DNA from: Brachynemurus nebulosus
Lineage: Eukaryota > Arthropoda > Insecta > Neuroptera > Myrmeleontidae
Direction of reading: 5' to 3'
NCBI GenBank assembly: GCA_035578155.1
Contig: JAPWDM010000022.1
Span: 6,400,783 to 6,464,782 of the forward strand
DNA length: 64,000 nucleotides
Shown here: positions 37,084-47,782 of the stretch, piece by piece
How the letters are laid out: the number at the start of each line of letters is the position of its first letter
How positions within the stretch are numbered: the first letter of the stretch is position 1
Position numbers and translations under genes: made by a program
The notes under the pieces: generated by a model
What the model was told of the DNA's origin: nothing
Databases searched by the model: none
Seen by the model: only the letters and a program-made list of their open reading frames with translations

Positions 37084-37387
37084 GGGTGTCTACACAATCA
37101 ATGAAATAAGGAATAAGAAGTATGCCATCTAGTGACGTTGAGTGGAACTTTAACGTAACTGCTCATAGATATAAATATGTAGGTACTTTTGTACGTCAAA
37201 ATTCGTGATTTTTTTCACTTTAGTGACAAAAAATGTCATCACGAACGTTATTTTTTCATGATTTTTGATGTACAAAAATATCTAAATACTTATACCTATG
37301 GGCAGTTACGTTAAAGTTCCATTCAACGTCACTAGAAGGCATACTTCTTATTTCTTATTCCTTATTTCATTGATTTTGTATGACCCA
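37084..37387. mobile_element. Palindromic MITE, ~130-bp arms, TAA flanks
   Basis: The arms begin GGGTGTCTACACAATCAATG and inverted GGGTCATACAAAATCAATG, then share AAATAAGGAATAAGAA and CTAGTGACGTTGA blocks. TAA lies at 37081-37083 and 37388-37390, again a Harbinger-like 3-bp target. The element sits about 650 bp upstream of the TMEM53-like start codon. Confidence 0.6.
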
Positions 37388-38010
37388 TAAGGGATAGAAA
37401 ATATATGCGTGCCCTGGGTTTACTTTGCATTTTTGCGGTAAACTGTCTTTGTGTGAGGTGGTGGTGGCTGTGCTTCGCATACATATGTATGATACCACAA
37501 CGCATGTATGTGGCTCCGTGTGGGGGTTCTATAATACCAATAACAATCAAATCAATTAACTTATGATTGATCTACACTCATCCACTGCTACGGAGAGAGT
37601 GACTACTAAGTAGTCTTACTTGCACAGAAGTGCACACTGCAGATTACACGATAGAGATAGTTGCATTACGTCTGTACTCTGGGGTTTTACGTTGAATACG
37701 AACGATACATATGCAATACAGTTGACATTAATGATGAATATATAGCATATATAGTCTGTGGATGGAATATGTATGATATGTATCATATATGTATATAATT
37801 ACCATAATAACCTTTGTATAAATCAATAAACGTTATTAATTAAAGTTTACTGTTTTGTTATTAATAATTTTCTGCAATTTAAAACATGCAACATATATAT
37901 TCATAGTTAACACTGAACTTTGCTATCTATAATATTAGCAGAATGACTGCATTTACTGTAATAATTAAAAATATCCGGACGAGTAATATTTGTAAAGTTT
38001 ATATCGTTTA

Positions 38011-38025
38011 TATTTTTTGTTACAG
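38011..38025 (+). promoter_or_regulatory. 3' splice site of a 5'-UTR intron
   Basis: TATTTTTTGTTACAG ends at 38025, eleven bases before the ATG at 38036. A pyrimidine-rich tract ending in CAG here suggests that the TMEM53-like coding exon is preceded by an untranslated first exon. I could not identify the donor or first exon. Confidence 0.55.
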
Positions 38026-38035
38026 TTAAAATAAA

Positions 38036-38899
38036 ATGTTTTCAAAAATTTTAAGAAGTGTTTTACCAATACGATCGACACGTAATGTTATTTATCTACA
38101 AAATATAAACATGTTACACACGTATAAATTAACATCAAATATAAATCTATATAGTGAAAGTGTTTTACATAAAAAAGAATTAAATCAAAATAAACCACTG
38201 GTAATTATCATGTCATGGATGTTGGGAAAACGGAAACATTTGTCAAGATACACAGATATTTATACAGCTAGAGGATGTGATGTGCTTACGGTAAATATAA
38301 CGCCGTGGCAATTAATGTGGCCAAAAAGTGGCAGTCAAGTTGTTGCCAAAGAATTAGTTCAGATTTTACAAAATGCTCATATGCCAATGTTAGTACATGG
38401 ATTTTCCGTTGGAGCATATGTATGGGGCGAAGCGCTGTTATTGTTAGGATCAAATCACCCAATTTATAAACAAATTTATGGTCAAATATGGGATAGTGCC
38501 GCCGATTTTACAACAATCGCTCATGGACTAGCGTATGCAACGTTTCCAAATAATGCCGTGGCCCGAAATATGTTAAAATATTATATAAAATTACATACGA
38601 AAGTGTTTCATTATTTTTCGGTTGTTCATTATCAGAAATCGAAAAATTTCTTTTTCTGTGGAACTCTACGGGCACCAACGTTAATATTTTGTTCAGAAAA
38701 TGATTTAATTGGAACGGCAAGCGCAAATCGTGTATTACAGCAAGATTTTGAACGAGTTGGAATCAAAGTTTATTTTAAATGTTGGGATCGATCAGCTCAC
38801 GTAAAACATTTAATTTATCATACGGACGAATATATGGCGGAACTAAATCGATTTCTTAATGAAATAGGATTTCCACCTACACCAAAAGCTAAACTATAA
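38036..38899 (+). CDS. TMEM53: TMEM53-like (DUF829) alpha/beta-hydrolase-fold protein
   Basis: Single coding exon, 287 residues, close to the usual length of the TMEM53/DUF829 family, whose vertebrate members are associated with the endoplasmic reticulum and nuclear envelope and whose enzymatic activity is not established. Residues 54-61 (PLVIIMSW) form the first core strand. GFSVGAY at 122-128 is the nucleophile elbow with Ser124. An acidic residue in CSEND (Asp223) and His255 in RSAHVKH are placed as a possible catalytic triad. The C-terminal YMAELNRFL helix is typical of the family. The first ~25 residues are rich in Arg, Lys and Ser with no acidic residue, so a mitochondrial or membrane-targeting leader is possible. 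This ATG is the first after a splice acceptor at 38025. AATAAA overlaps the stop (38898-38903) and recurs at 39002-39007. No frameshift or stop is seen, so the gene looks functional. The fold call is strong; the biochemical role is not known. Confidence 0.92.
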   Translation: MFSKILRSVLPIRSTRNVIYLQNINMLHTYKLTSNINLYSESVLHKKELNQNKPLVIIMSWMLGKRKHLSRYTDIYTARGCDVLTVNITPWQLMWPKSGSQVVAKELVQILQNAHMPMLVHGFSVGAYVWGEALLLLGSNHPIYKQIYGQIWDSAADFTTIAHGLAYATFPNNAVARNMLKYYIKLHTKVFHYFSVVHYQKSKNFFFCGTLRAPTLIFCSENDLIGTASANRVLQQDFERVGIKVYFKCWDRSAHVKHLIYHTDEYMAELNRFLNEIGFPPTPKAKL

Positions 38900-39001
38900 T
38901 AAAAACATCAAAAAATCAGTGGACATGGGAAATCGAAATGCGTTAAGAATTTATCAGATTCACGAACGTAATTGATAAATGTGAGTTTAGATTGATATTA
39001 A

Positions 39002-39007
39002 AATAAA
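39002..39007 (+). terminator. Candidate polyadenylation signal (AATAAA)
   Basis: AATAAA about 100 bp after the TMEM53-like stop codon, a normal distance for cleavage just downstream. The copy overlapping the stop (38898-38903) is a weaker candidate. Confidence 0.45.
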
Positions 39008-39189
39008 CTTAATTAAAATTTTGTTACTAAAAATCCTGGTTTAAAAAATTTAATTAATACCTTACATGAATTCATCAAAGTTAAGCCTATTGATTAAAAA
39101 AATATTTTTTTCCTTTTTTCCTCTTTTATACGGATTGGCTGAATAATGAATTTTTCAATATTTTTAAGAGTCAAACAATAATATATCAA

Positions 39190-39366
39190 CATGTTAACGG
39201 TCATAAGGAATTATGACGAAACGCCCAATTGTACACTATTTAGACAACTAATACACCAAATGTTGTTATAGCTAGTCATTTTATATGGAATTATTGACGC
39301 GGTATAACGTTGTATTACAGTCCAGGTTCTACTTGATGTCGTACGGCGTTCATGACCGTCAATGTG
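39190..39366. mobile_element. piggyBac-like MITE, 177 bp
   Basis: Ends CATGTTAACGGTCAT and inverted CACATTGACGGTCAT. Flanks are TCAA (a TTAA variant, 39186-39189) and TTAA (39367-39370). Same family as 15337-15489 and the half copy at 11215-11342. It lies ~290 bp downstream of the TMEM53-like stop. Confidence 0.65.
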
Positions 39367-39370
39367 TTAA

Positions 39371-40133
39371 AAATATTTTTAAAAATTGAAAAATATATTT
39401 TCAAAAATATTGATTATGGAATTTAAACTTCTACTTGTGTTGGGTCAATTTCTACTGTATATTCTTTTTCTAAATAAATAATTTCAACAGTTTGCTTCAG
39501 TTTAAAAGTTCATTTATTTGCCTTACTAATTCTACCTAGATAGAGTTGATCACAATTGGGTTTTTTAATAAAAAATTTGTTTTATTTCAATACTGTCATA
39601 AATAATACAGATAATCGATGCGAAAAAAATTTTAAATAAACATGGTAACTATAATATAATAAATTAATTAAAACTTTTATAAAATTTAATTTGGTTATAA
39701 ATAGCACTACAAAAGATCGCGATGTCTGTGACGTCATTATGTTAATGTGTCAAATATTGTTGATAGTTCATACATGTCAAAATTATTAAAATTTAGTACA
39801 AAAAATTACTGGGGACAAATTATTAATTAAAGGCTAATTCTGGTTACAGAATATCTAACATCTTTGTATTATTTTATTATAATCCATTTCACTTTAACCA
39901 TGATTCATCACTTATGAATTTAAAGAATTTCCGTTTTCTTGACTTTATCTCTTTCATTATTGAATTTGCGTAAATTTTAAATTTGCAGTTTGTTTTTAGA
40001 AAAGAATAAAAGATTGATTTGTTTCGAATAAAATAATTATTTAATTCTGTATTTGAAATTGGGTATACCATATAATTATACAAAAGAAACTCGATAAGTC
40101 TATTAATTAGACATTTTTTAATAATAGACCAAG
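39371..40133. other. AT-rich DNA, no gene supported
   Basis: A 94-codon minus frame (39889-40173) begins inside the arm of the neighbouring foldback element. Part of it resembles DNA at 30310-30410, suggesting a shared repeat and not a gene. Confidence 0.4.
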
Positions 40134-41376
40134 AGCCAATGGTATGAAAATCCCCGTCATCGAACACCCTCATAATTTAAATGAAATTAGAAAGTAAATA
40201 TACCGAAAAATATAAAAACGTCGGTCGCCCGTAAATAATCCTGGACAAATTGCTGTAATTAAGCGAATTATCGAAAAGACATTTTTTGACCATTTAAATT
40301 GTCAAATAATTAAAAAAAATTAATAATGAAAAATTTATTTCATAGTTACAAAAAAAATAAACAATTTTTTCCTAACTACAAAATATAATACAGTTCAAGA
40401 GCCCACGACTTTTAGTTATATAACATCCTAATGAAATTTGTAGGGAAAACAGATAAATATCTATAAATTCACAACTAGGTCATCTTTACTGAATCTTGCA
40501 TTAAAAACTCCGGTATGCCGGTATTGGCAATCTATTACAAATGCTATTGGCGGTATATCCGTCATAAAACATCCGAATAAAATTTACAGGGAATATAGGT
40601 AATTGTCTACAGTTTCATAATATACAGGTCGCCCTTACCGGATCTTGTATTAAGTACGCCGGCAACCTATTTTAAAGTATTGAACTGGCGGCACATCGCA
40701 CCGTCATAAAACATCCGAATGAAATTTACAGCGAATATAGGTAATTGTCTACAGTTTCATAATATACAGGTCACCTTTACCGGATCCTGTATTAAATACG
40801 CCGGCGACCTATTTCAAGTCGCCGGTATTGGCGGTATTGTATTGGTGGCACATCGTACCATCATAAACACCTGAAAATTATTGTCTTCCTCCGCAATGTA
40901 AGGTAAGGGCGACCTGTATATTATGAAACTGTAGACAATTACCTATATTCCCTGTATCCAGTAAAGATGACCTAGTTGTTGTGAATTTATACATATTTAT
41001 CTGTTTTCCCTACAAATTTCATTAGGATGTTATATAACTGAATTAATCTCTCTGTTTCGTATATTTGTACAAAATACATATAGAGGAAAAGTCGTGGGCT
41101 CTTGAACTGTATTATTTTGTAGTTAGGAAAAAACTGTTTACTTTTTTTGTAACTATGAAAGAAATTTTTCATTATTAATTTTTTTAAATTATTTGACAAT
41201 TTAAAACGTCAAAAAATGTCTTTTCGATAATTCGCTTAATTACGGCAATTTGTCCAGGATTATTTACGGGCGACCGACGTTTTTATATTTTTCGGTATAT
41301 TTACTTTCTAATTTCATTTAAATTATGAGGGTGTTCGATGACGGGGATTTTCATACTATATTGGCTCTTGGTCTAT
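40134..41376. mobile_element. Foldback element with ~350-470-bp arms
   Basis: The arms start ATAGACCAAGAGCCAAT on both ends (right end inverted) and share ATGAAAATCCCCGTCATCGA, GGTCGCCCGTAAATAATCC and CAAGAGCCCACGACTTTT. The spacer holds about three ~145-bp tandem units with ATAGGTAATTGTCTACAGTT and a CGCCGGC-rich block. No coding region and no clear target duplication. Confidence 0.75.
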
Positions 41377-42300
41377 AAATTATTCAATACAAAAATGTTT
41401 ATAGCAAGCAATAACTGCATAGCAACAATAATTCAAAATAAAAAGATTTTCAGGTAAGTTAGCCTTATGACGTCACATATGCACTCGAGTAATCTCGGGA
41501 ACTGCTGTCGGCTTGTTATCGGTACTAACAATAAGTTTAAAAATTTATTTTTAATTTGATATAACTTTTTAAATATTACGTAAAAAAATAGAGTTTTCTT
41601 ATAAAGCTTATGTGATCTTTCCATTTATAACAAAATTTTTTTTTTCAAAAACTCGATTAAAATTTCAAAAAGAAATATGTAGTCTGGCTGAAAATTTTGT
41701 AGGCAACAATACAGTAGGTACTAATAAATTTTAAAATTTTAAGTAAGTAATTAAGTTAAAATATGCACTACTCCAAAAGTTCTCAAAATTTTAAGAGGCA
41801 CTCATAGAATCTAGAAGAAAAATATCGTAGGGCGAATAATTAGCTTCCTTTTTTGTTAAAAAATTTTCTGTTTTTCAATCGCTTAATAATTACAATAATA
41901 GTAATCTACCATTTGCATTAAAAAATTGAACCGAACGAATTTAAAATAAGAGATTTCTCTTCGTTTCATATATTTTTTTACACGGTATTCTAAGGAACTA
42001 TCTACTGTGTGAAAAAAGAGTTGGGTGTACAATCATTGTACCAAAAATCTTCAGATATCAATATTTTAACCTTTTCTCGTCGCAACTGAACTAAACTAGA
42101 TAAAACCGATTAAGTTTGCAAAAAAATTGATTAAATTATTGCAATTTTAAATAGACTTCTCACATTAAAAAAAAAAATTAATTAAAAAGTACAGTTATTA
42201 TTTATTAGTTATCTTCACAAAAGTTTCTCTTAACTCTTTTATTGATGCTTTGTGTGGAAAGAAACAAAAATATCATTACTAGCCGAATCAACAACTTATC
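41377..42300. other. AT-rich DNA, no feature seen
   Basis: No gene, RNA or complete element recognised. Short minus frames here lack any domain. Confidence 0.5.
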
Positions 42301-42550
42301 TTGTACATCAGGGGTAGCCAACCCGCGGCCCGCATGTGGCCCGCCTGGAATTTTTCTTGGCCCGCGAGATTCATCACACGTATACAATTTTAATTTCAAA
42401 TATTATCGAGTGCTTGTGAGACATTACTACGTATGACAAACTTTTGTTTGCATTTCAACACACGCAGTATTGATATGTTCACTTATCGTTCAGCTAAACT
42501 GAAACTTTAAGCACTCGATTTCCTTGGTATAGTATGACCAAAAACCACAT

Positions 42551-42761
42551 GTAAATTAAAAATCACAAAGTGATTGAAAAAATTATCCGGATCGGCCGGG
42601 AATCGAACCCAGGATTGAATGGGTGTCCGGCTCGGACGCTTGCCGAGCATAGGATCGTTGGTGTAGTGGTTAGCACGCCTGGCTAGTTACCAGGAGATCC
42701 TGGGTTCGATTCCCGGCCGATCCGGATAATTTTTTCAATCACTTTGTGATTTTTAATTTAC
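42551..42761. repeat. Perfect 64-bp inverted repeat with 83-bp spacer
   Basis: 42551-42614 and 42698-42761 are exact inverses. Each arm contains a complete B-box half of a tRNA-like sequence (GGTTCGATTCC), the acceptor end CGATCC and a six-T run. On the minus strand the left arm is only a 3' tRNA half, whereas the plus-strand right arm completes the 72-nt tRNA-like unit. Confidence 0.9.
42652..42723 (+). tRNA. tRNA-like gene, anticodon AGT (Thr), possibly mobile
   Basis: A 72-nt cloverleaf folds by eye: acceptor GGATCGT / CCGATCC (six pairs plus a 7:66 T-C mismatch), D stem GTGT / GCAC with an A14-to-A21 loop, anticodon stem CCTGG / CCAGG around CTAGTTA (anticodon AGT), variable loop AGATC, T stem CTGGG / CCCGG with loop TTCGATT. 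The A box (TGGTGTAGTGG) and B box (GGTTCGATTCC) are consensus, and a T6 Pol III terminator lies seven bases downstream (42730-42735). The T after the anticodon and the acceptor mismatch are unusual for a working tRNA. Its place in a perfect inverted repeat inside a hAT element suggests a tRNA-derived repeat (SINE-like). It could still be transcribed. Confidence 0.6.
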
Positions 42762-42954
42762 ACGTATACAAAATATATTTATTTTATAATGACCAAGGTA
42801 GTGAAAACCAATGTATTAAAAAAAATACATTACTTGTGCATTCATATATTAAAAAATATACCTATTACATAATTTTATATGCGGCCCGCGGAGTTATGAT
42901 ACGCTTCCAAAGTGGCCCGCAAGATCATTTGGGTTGGTCACCCCTGTTGTACAT

Positions 42955-43322
42955 AATATATGTATTGTTATTAGGGTTCAGAGGCGTAACAATGACAAAA
43001 TTGCAGGGTGAGGAGGTCCAACAGAAATATTAATCCAATTCTTCGATAATATTACGAAAATTCGATTTAAAATAAAAAATATCAATAGATCATTAAAAAA
43101 TTTACTTATGGAAAATTTAAAAATTACAAAAGAACCTCAGTTAACCGGACAGCAGTGTCACGCAAAAGTTTGTTGGGCTAACAGAGGTGTCCGCTTAACA
43201 GGGGCAGAGTAAATAATAGCATTAAATAATGTAGTAAATTTTTTTTAAATTTAAGTCAATTTCATGAACGAATTTAGGTACTTATATAAAAATATAACGT
43301 TTGTAAATGCGTCGTCACCCGT
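42955..43322. other. Intergenic DNA with a TE-like fragment
   Basis: CCTCAGTTAACCGGACA (43137-43153) and TGTCCGCTTAACAGGGG (43187-43203) resemble the inverted ends of a small pogo/Tigger-type MITE, but flanks and length do not confirm it. Confidence 0.3.
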
Positions 43323-43772
43323 TTTCATCTCCTATTTGGATAGTCCCCGTATTCATCTCCTATTTGGATAGTCCCGAAAAAGACAGACGCTTCCGGACAA
43401 CAAAAATGGCGCATTGTCATTGATTACAGGAAGTTAAACGAAGTGACAATCGAGGACAAATATCCATTACCCAATATCGAGGAGATATTACACAGCTTAA
43501 ATGAGGTAAAATATTTCTCTACTCTGGACCTCACCTCTGGATTTCATCAAATTGAAATCCAAGAGGAATACAAACAAAAAACTACTTTTACAATCCCTGG
43601 GGGTCACTATCATTTTAACCGTATGCCTTTTGAATTACGTAACGCCCCTGCAACCTACATAGCACTCCAAAAGCACCTCAACAGACAATGTTTCGTATAT
43701 ATAGACGACATAATTATTTTTGGCCGTACAATTGAAGAACACAACGAAAACCTTAATGACGTTTTCAATTAA
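43323..43772 (+). pseudogene. Ty3/gypsy reverse transcriptase fragment
   Basis: Encodes the start of a Ty3/gypsy-class reverse transcriptase domain: the SSPIWIVPKK entry motif, RIVIDYRKLNEVT, TLDLTSGFHQI (catalytic-Asp strand), and FVYIDDIIIFG, containing the YxDD active site. A 28-bp tandem duplication near the start (the block at 43324-43351 is repeated at 43352-43379) shifts the frame. The MPFGLCNAP-type block reads MPFELRNAP, also decayed. The frame stops 13 codons after the YIDD strand region, and connection, RNase H and integrase are missing; the DNA passes straight into env-like sequence. So an internal deletion joined mid-pol to env. Not functional. Confidence 0.85.
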
Positions 43773-44792
43773 ATAAAACACTAAAACAAATAAAAAATCT
43801 AGAATCAAAATTAAACGAAATTATATCTACGGTTAATGCTAATACAAAAGAATTAAGCAAATACGAAAAAACTAATCAATTAAATCCAGATCGAAATAAT
43901 ACTAAAAGAAATGTTGTCAATTATAAATCAACAAATTAGTAAATTTGAACGATCCATAACATTAGCCTGACACAATCTAGCCAATTTCGATATTCTTCCA
44001 CCAAGAACTCTAATTAAAGAATTACTAAGTTTAAAAAATTTACATCTACCATTTCCACCGACGTACGAGAATGTGGAATATTATTATAAAATAATTGACT
44101 ATATAATCTATACAATTTAAGACAGACATTAATAATCGACATTAAAATACCCCTTGTAAATATAGACGAATATGATTTATATAAAATTTATTCAATACCA
44201 CAACCAGATCCATTGATCCCTAATTTTTACCAAACTAGCCAAATCACACGACCTTACCTATTCACCAGTAAGAATAGACAGCATTAATCACTTTCACCGA
44301 ATCTAAATCAATGCAAACAATATCAGCAACAACGATACTTATGCAAACAAGCAACCACCTACAGGACACACAGCAACGAATGCGAAACCATGCTGTTCGA
44401 CGTCACAACCCATCACTTGCCAATTGAATGTAATATCATTAAGTATTATGCAGAACAAGAAATTTGGCAACAAATTCACGACAATGAATGGTTAGCGATC
44501 AGCTCTAAGCCCATTAGTCTCACAGTCAATTGTCCAAATTCATTAAAAATATTCGAAATCACAAACGAAATGGTCAAGATTAAGATGAACCAAACATGTA
44601 AGGGCTCAACAAGAACCATCGAACTGAAACCAACGTATATTCAGCAAAAGCAATACATAAGGGACTTCATGCCAGATATTCAATTGGATTATTGTCAAAA
44701 ATGTCGCAACAAATCTAAAAGAATTAAAGAATCATTCCACTATGGCTGCCGTTCGACAACCTCGAAAAACTAACCAACAACCACCAGCGTCT
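43773..44792 (+). pseudogene. Errantivirus-type env remnant, N-terminal/ectodomain part
   Basis: Downstream of the pol break, several short frames (best 44390-44773) show features of the env of insect errantiviruses, which resembles the baculovirus fusion (F) protein family: spaced cysteines, an ISS-P-x-x-L-x-V-N-C-type block and a Cys-Lys turn. Stops and frame changes occur before 44390. The sequence is cut at 44792, where another LTR element has inserted with a GTCT duplication. The piece continues at 48243. Its order (pol, then env, then 3' LTR) and the retained 3' end show it once belonged to the same provirus as the RT fragment. Defective. Confidence 0.65.
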
Positions 44793-45358
44793 TGTTACGT
44801 ATGGTGGGACCTAAATGCTCGAATCCTAGTAGCGATAGCGTGGACCCCGAGCGGATGGGTCCGAACTCTTGGTTCTGATTGAACCATGATGGCTACATGG
44901 TAGGGTAAAACAAGAATAGTCCATGGGTTTATTATAAAAGTATAAAATGTTTTATTAAAGAGAGTTATACAACTAAACTTAACCTAAGCCTATGATATAT
45001 TATTGTATTCCCCGAATTATACATATGTATATTTAGAAAGAGCTTACCACATAGCGTAACCCCGGAATGGTTTGGTGATTACAATGGTCGTGAGACCATT
45101 GGATCATCCGACCAGCTAATGCCAATCGTCTGATGATTGTACTGACAAACAGCTGTCCATTTATACCTATGTGCTGACCTGCTTATACATATTAGCTGTG
45201 GTCAGCGATTTTGCATATAAATTGGTGTTTGTCACTATAACGTGTTTGTTATTATTTATTAATATTACATAAATATGTATTTCATTACTGTTTATTATTA
45301 ATACAATAATAAACAAAATATTTTACTATAATAATAATCAAAACGCCGGTTCGTAACA
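44793..45358 (-). repeat. 3' LTR (566 bp) of the inserted element
   Basis: Starts TGTTACG and ends CGTAACA. Its segment 45077-45358 is identical to 47961-48242 (282 of 282), but the remainder differs strongly and includes ~100 extra bases between two ATGGT copies near 44801 and 44900. Part of the extra block resembles the primer-binding-site flank of the other end (ATGATGGTTCAAT, minus strand). Confidence 0.85.
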
Positions 45359-46304
45359 ACACTCCCTTCTGCGAAAAAGATGGTTACTCATTTGAGGAAC
45401 CAGCCTTTTCGGAAAAAAAGTAGCCTTTTGCATCTTCCTAAATCTGTTAAAATCCCCCCTTAATAAAGAAACCAGGTAAACGTTACATTTGAAAGGAAAT
45501 CAACAGGTAGTACAAACATAGTAATAAGTATTTAATAAGTAATAAGTCTTCTATCTCCTTTTCGAGCCGTTATTCCAATCTTCTAACTCGGACAAGGGGT
45601 CGCTTCTACGGTTTCATCCTTCGGCGCCTCCATTAACGCTCTCTCCTCTTCTTTCCGTCGGGAGTCGTCTTGGTATTGCCTCTCCTCGCATCTATGTATC
45701 TTTCCTTTGGGACCTTGTCCTCCTCTTCTGAGTTCCGGGTGAGGTGGCCAATTGGTTGATCCTAGTCGTTCCAGAAAAGTTCCTTCTGCTGTGGTTCGTC
45801 CTTGGGTTGCCTTGCTCCCGATACATTCCCAGTATTAACGTGTTCCGTGACTGGACAGACAGTATCCGTAGTGCCTATATGGCATACCCATCCATGGACT
45901 GGCTTATTTCTGTATCAACTTCCTTCGGCACCAACCATTAATCATCTCTCAGTTGTTCCATGTGGTCCAAATGTCTCCTTCCCCCGATGAATCCCTTTGA
46001 CCCCTATTCTGTGAGTTTTCCTCCCTTGCATTATATTTTTATATCCTTGATTGGTGCTTAATAAAATATACCCGTAAAGTTTTTATATTCCCATCGTTTT
46101 CGATTTTAATTTCCCTTTTGTCAGTCGGCTTCCTTGTTCTGCCTTTTCCTTTTATTCCCATTTTTCTTCAGAAACTTCCTTTGAATACTCCAAAATTCCT
46201 CTCTGATGATATTTCCCTTGGAATCCCTCTTTGTGGTTTTTCCGGTGAGTCCATCCTTGAGTTCGTCCTTGAGTGTCCCCTTTTTAATGGAATTCGTCCT
46301 AGAA

Positions 46305-46835
46305 TTCCCCCTTGAATCGAATTCGCCCTTGAATTCTTCATTTTAAATGAATTCCCTTGAATTCTTCTTTTTGTATTCCTTTAATTGAATTCCCTTCAAT
46401 TCTTCTTTTTGTATCCCTTTGAATGAATTCCCTTGAATTCTTATTTTTGTATTCCTTTAATTGAATTCCCTTGAATTCTTCCTTTTGTATTCCTTTATTT
46501 GAATTCCCTTGAATTCTTCTTTTTGTATCCCTTTAATTGAATTCCCTTGAATTCTTCCTTTTGTATTCCTTTATTTGAATTCCCTTGAATTCTTCCTTTT
46601 GTATTCCTTTAAATGAATTCCCTTGAATTCTTCCTTTTGTATTCCTTTAATTGAATTCCCTTGAATTCTTCCTTTTGTATTCCTTTAATTGAATTCCCTT
46701 GAATTCTTCCTTTTGTAGTCCTTTAATTGAATTCCCTTGAATTCTTCCTTTTGTATTCCTTTAATTTAATTCCTTTGAATTCTTCCTTTAAATGAATTCC
46801 CTTAAATTCTTCCTTTTGTATTCCTTTAATTGACA
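46305..46835. repeat. 38-bp tandem repeat inside the LTR element
   Basis: About thirteen units of TTGAATTCTTCCTTTTGTAT followed by TCCTTTAATTGAATTCCC, with EcoRI-site-like GAATTC twice per unit. The unit length is not a multiple of three, so it does not encode a protein repeat. Confidence 0.9.
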
Positions 46836-47782
46836 CCTTGGAGTCATGGCTTTGCATGTCCCAATCGGACTGTTCCATCGTTGAGGTACCGGAGCGCTAC
46901 AACATTAGCTCTGGATCTGGCGGGTATAGTACTACCCTTTATGGGGCGGAACGATACGGTGGGCAACCGATTGTTCCTGATCGCCATGCAATTTTGCCCG
47001 AATTGGTGACGATCGTGATCCTGCTGTTTTGGTCGTAGTCCCGGTGGTCCCTGGAGTCGATGGTTTTTCCTGGAGTTATTCCTTCCATCCATTTGTTATC
47101 TGCCCAGACCGACAATATTTCCCCTAATGGTTTCTTCTATTGTAGTAAGCCCGATTTTTATTGGTTGAACCCTTCCTTGTCTTTCCCCCGGTTAGTTTTG
47201 AGGTTTCCTTATGTACTTATTCCATTTTCCATATATTACTGGTAATGAACCCGGTTATCTAATTATCCCTGATCGTTATTTATTAGTTATATTATAAAAT
47301 ATCCCTTTCCCTGATGAACATTTCCACAGTAGTGAGCCCGATTCTTTGTTGAACCTTTTCCTGTCCCTTTCCTTGTTAGCTTGTGGTTTCCTTATATCCC
47401 CTTTTTTTGTTAATTTTAGTGACCCCCCTTAGAAAAAATAGTGAACCTGCCCCTTTTAATAAATAAATTTAATACGCGTTTAGTTTCCTAAATGTTTTTA
47501 ATTGTTAAGATGATAAAACGTATATGATACCTGATACCTCTATATGTTTTTAATCGCGTGAATGCCTATACATACATTTTATTTGACATTGAAAAAAAAA
47601 ATATTTGCTGACTCCTATAATGAAAAAAAAATTCTTACCTATGTTATTTAAAAAGAAATACCAAATGATCCTAAATATAATATAATTAAGAAAAGAATGA
47701 TTCCCTAAAAATAAAATAAACCCGTTTACCTAACCTTTGCTTAAGCGCTACCATTGAACCATCATACCACCGCGGCTACCAA

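Larger units (their letters stand above)
42309..42946. mobile_element. hAT non-autonomous element with 8-bp TSD, carrying a tRNA hairpin
   Basis: Ends CAGGGGTAGCCAACCC and inverted CAGGGGTGACCAACCC (15 of 16 match), followed inward by GCGGCCCGC blocks. Perfect 8-bp duplications TTGTACAT flank it (42301-42308, 42947-42954). The centre holds a 64-bp perfect inverted repeat and a complete tRNA-shaped sequence. CAGGGGT ends with GCGGCCCGC are typical of widespread hAT families. Confidence 0.85.

Noticed and set aside
39889..40173. 94-codon minus frame with resemblance to 30310-30410
   Set aside because: The start codon lies in the foldback arm and the similar DNA at 30 kb has stops; more likely a shared repeat than a gene.
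42589..42650. Second complete tRNA on the minus strand
   Set aside because: Only the T arm and acceptor 3' side are present; the 5' acceptor half and A box are missing.
43137..43203. pogo/Tigger-type MITE
   Set aside because: Ends look similar (GTTAACCGGACA / TGTCCGCTTAACAG) but are short, imperfect and without a clear TA duplication.
46844..47092. Minus-strand 82-codon frame as a gag/nucleocapsid
   Set aside because: Orientation fits the LTR element, but there is no CCHC knuckle or other gag motif.
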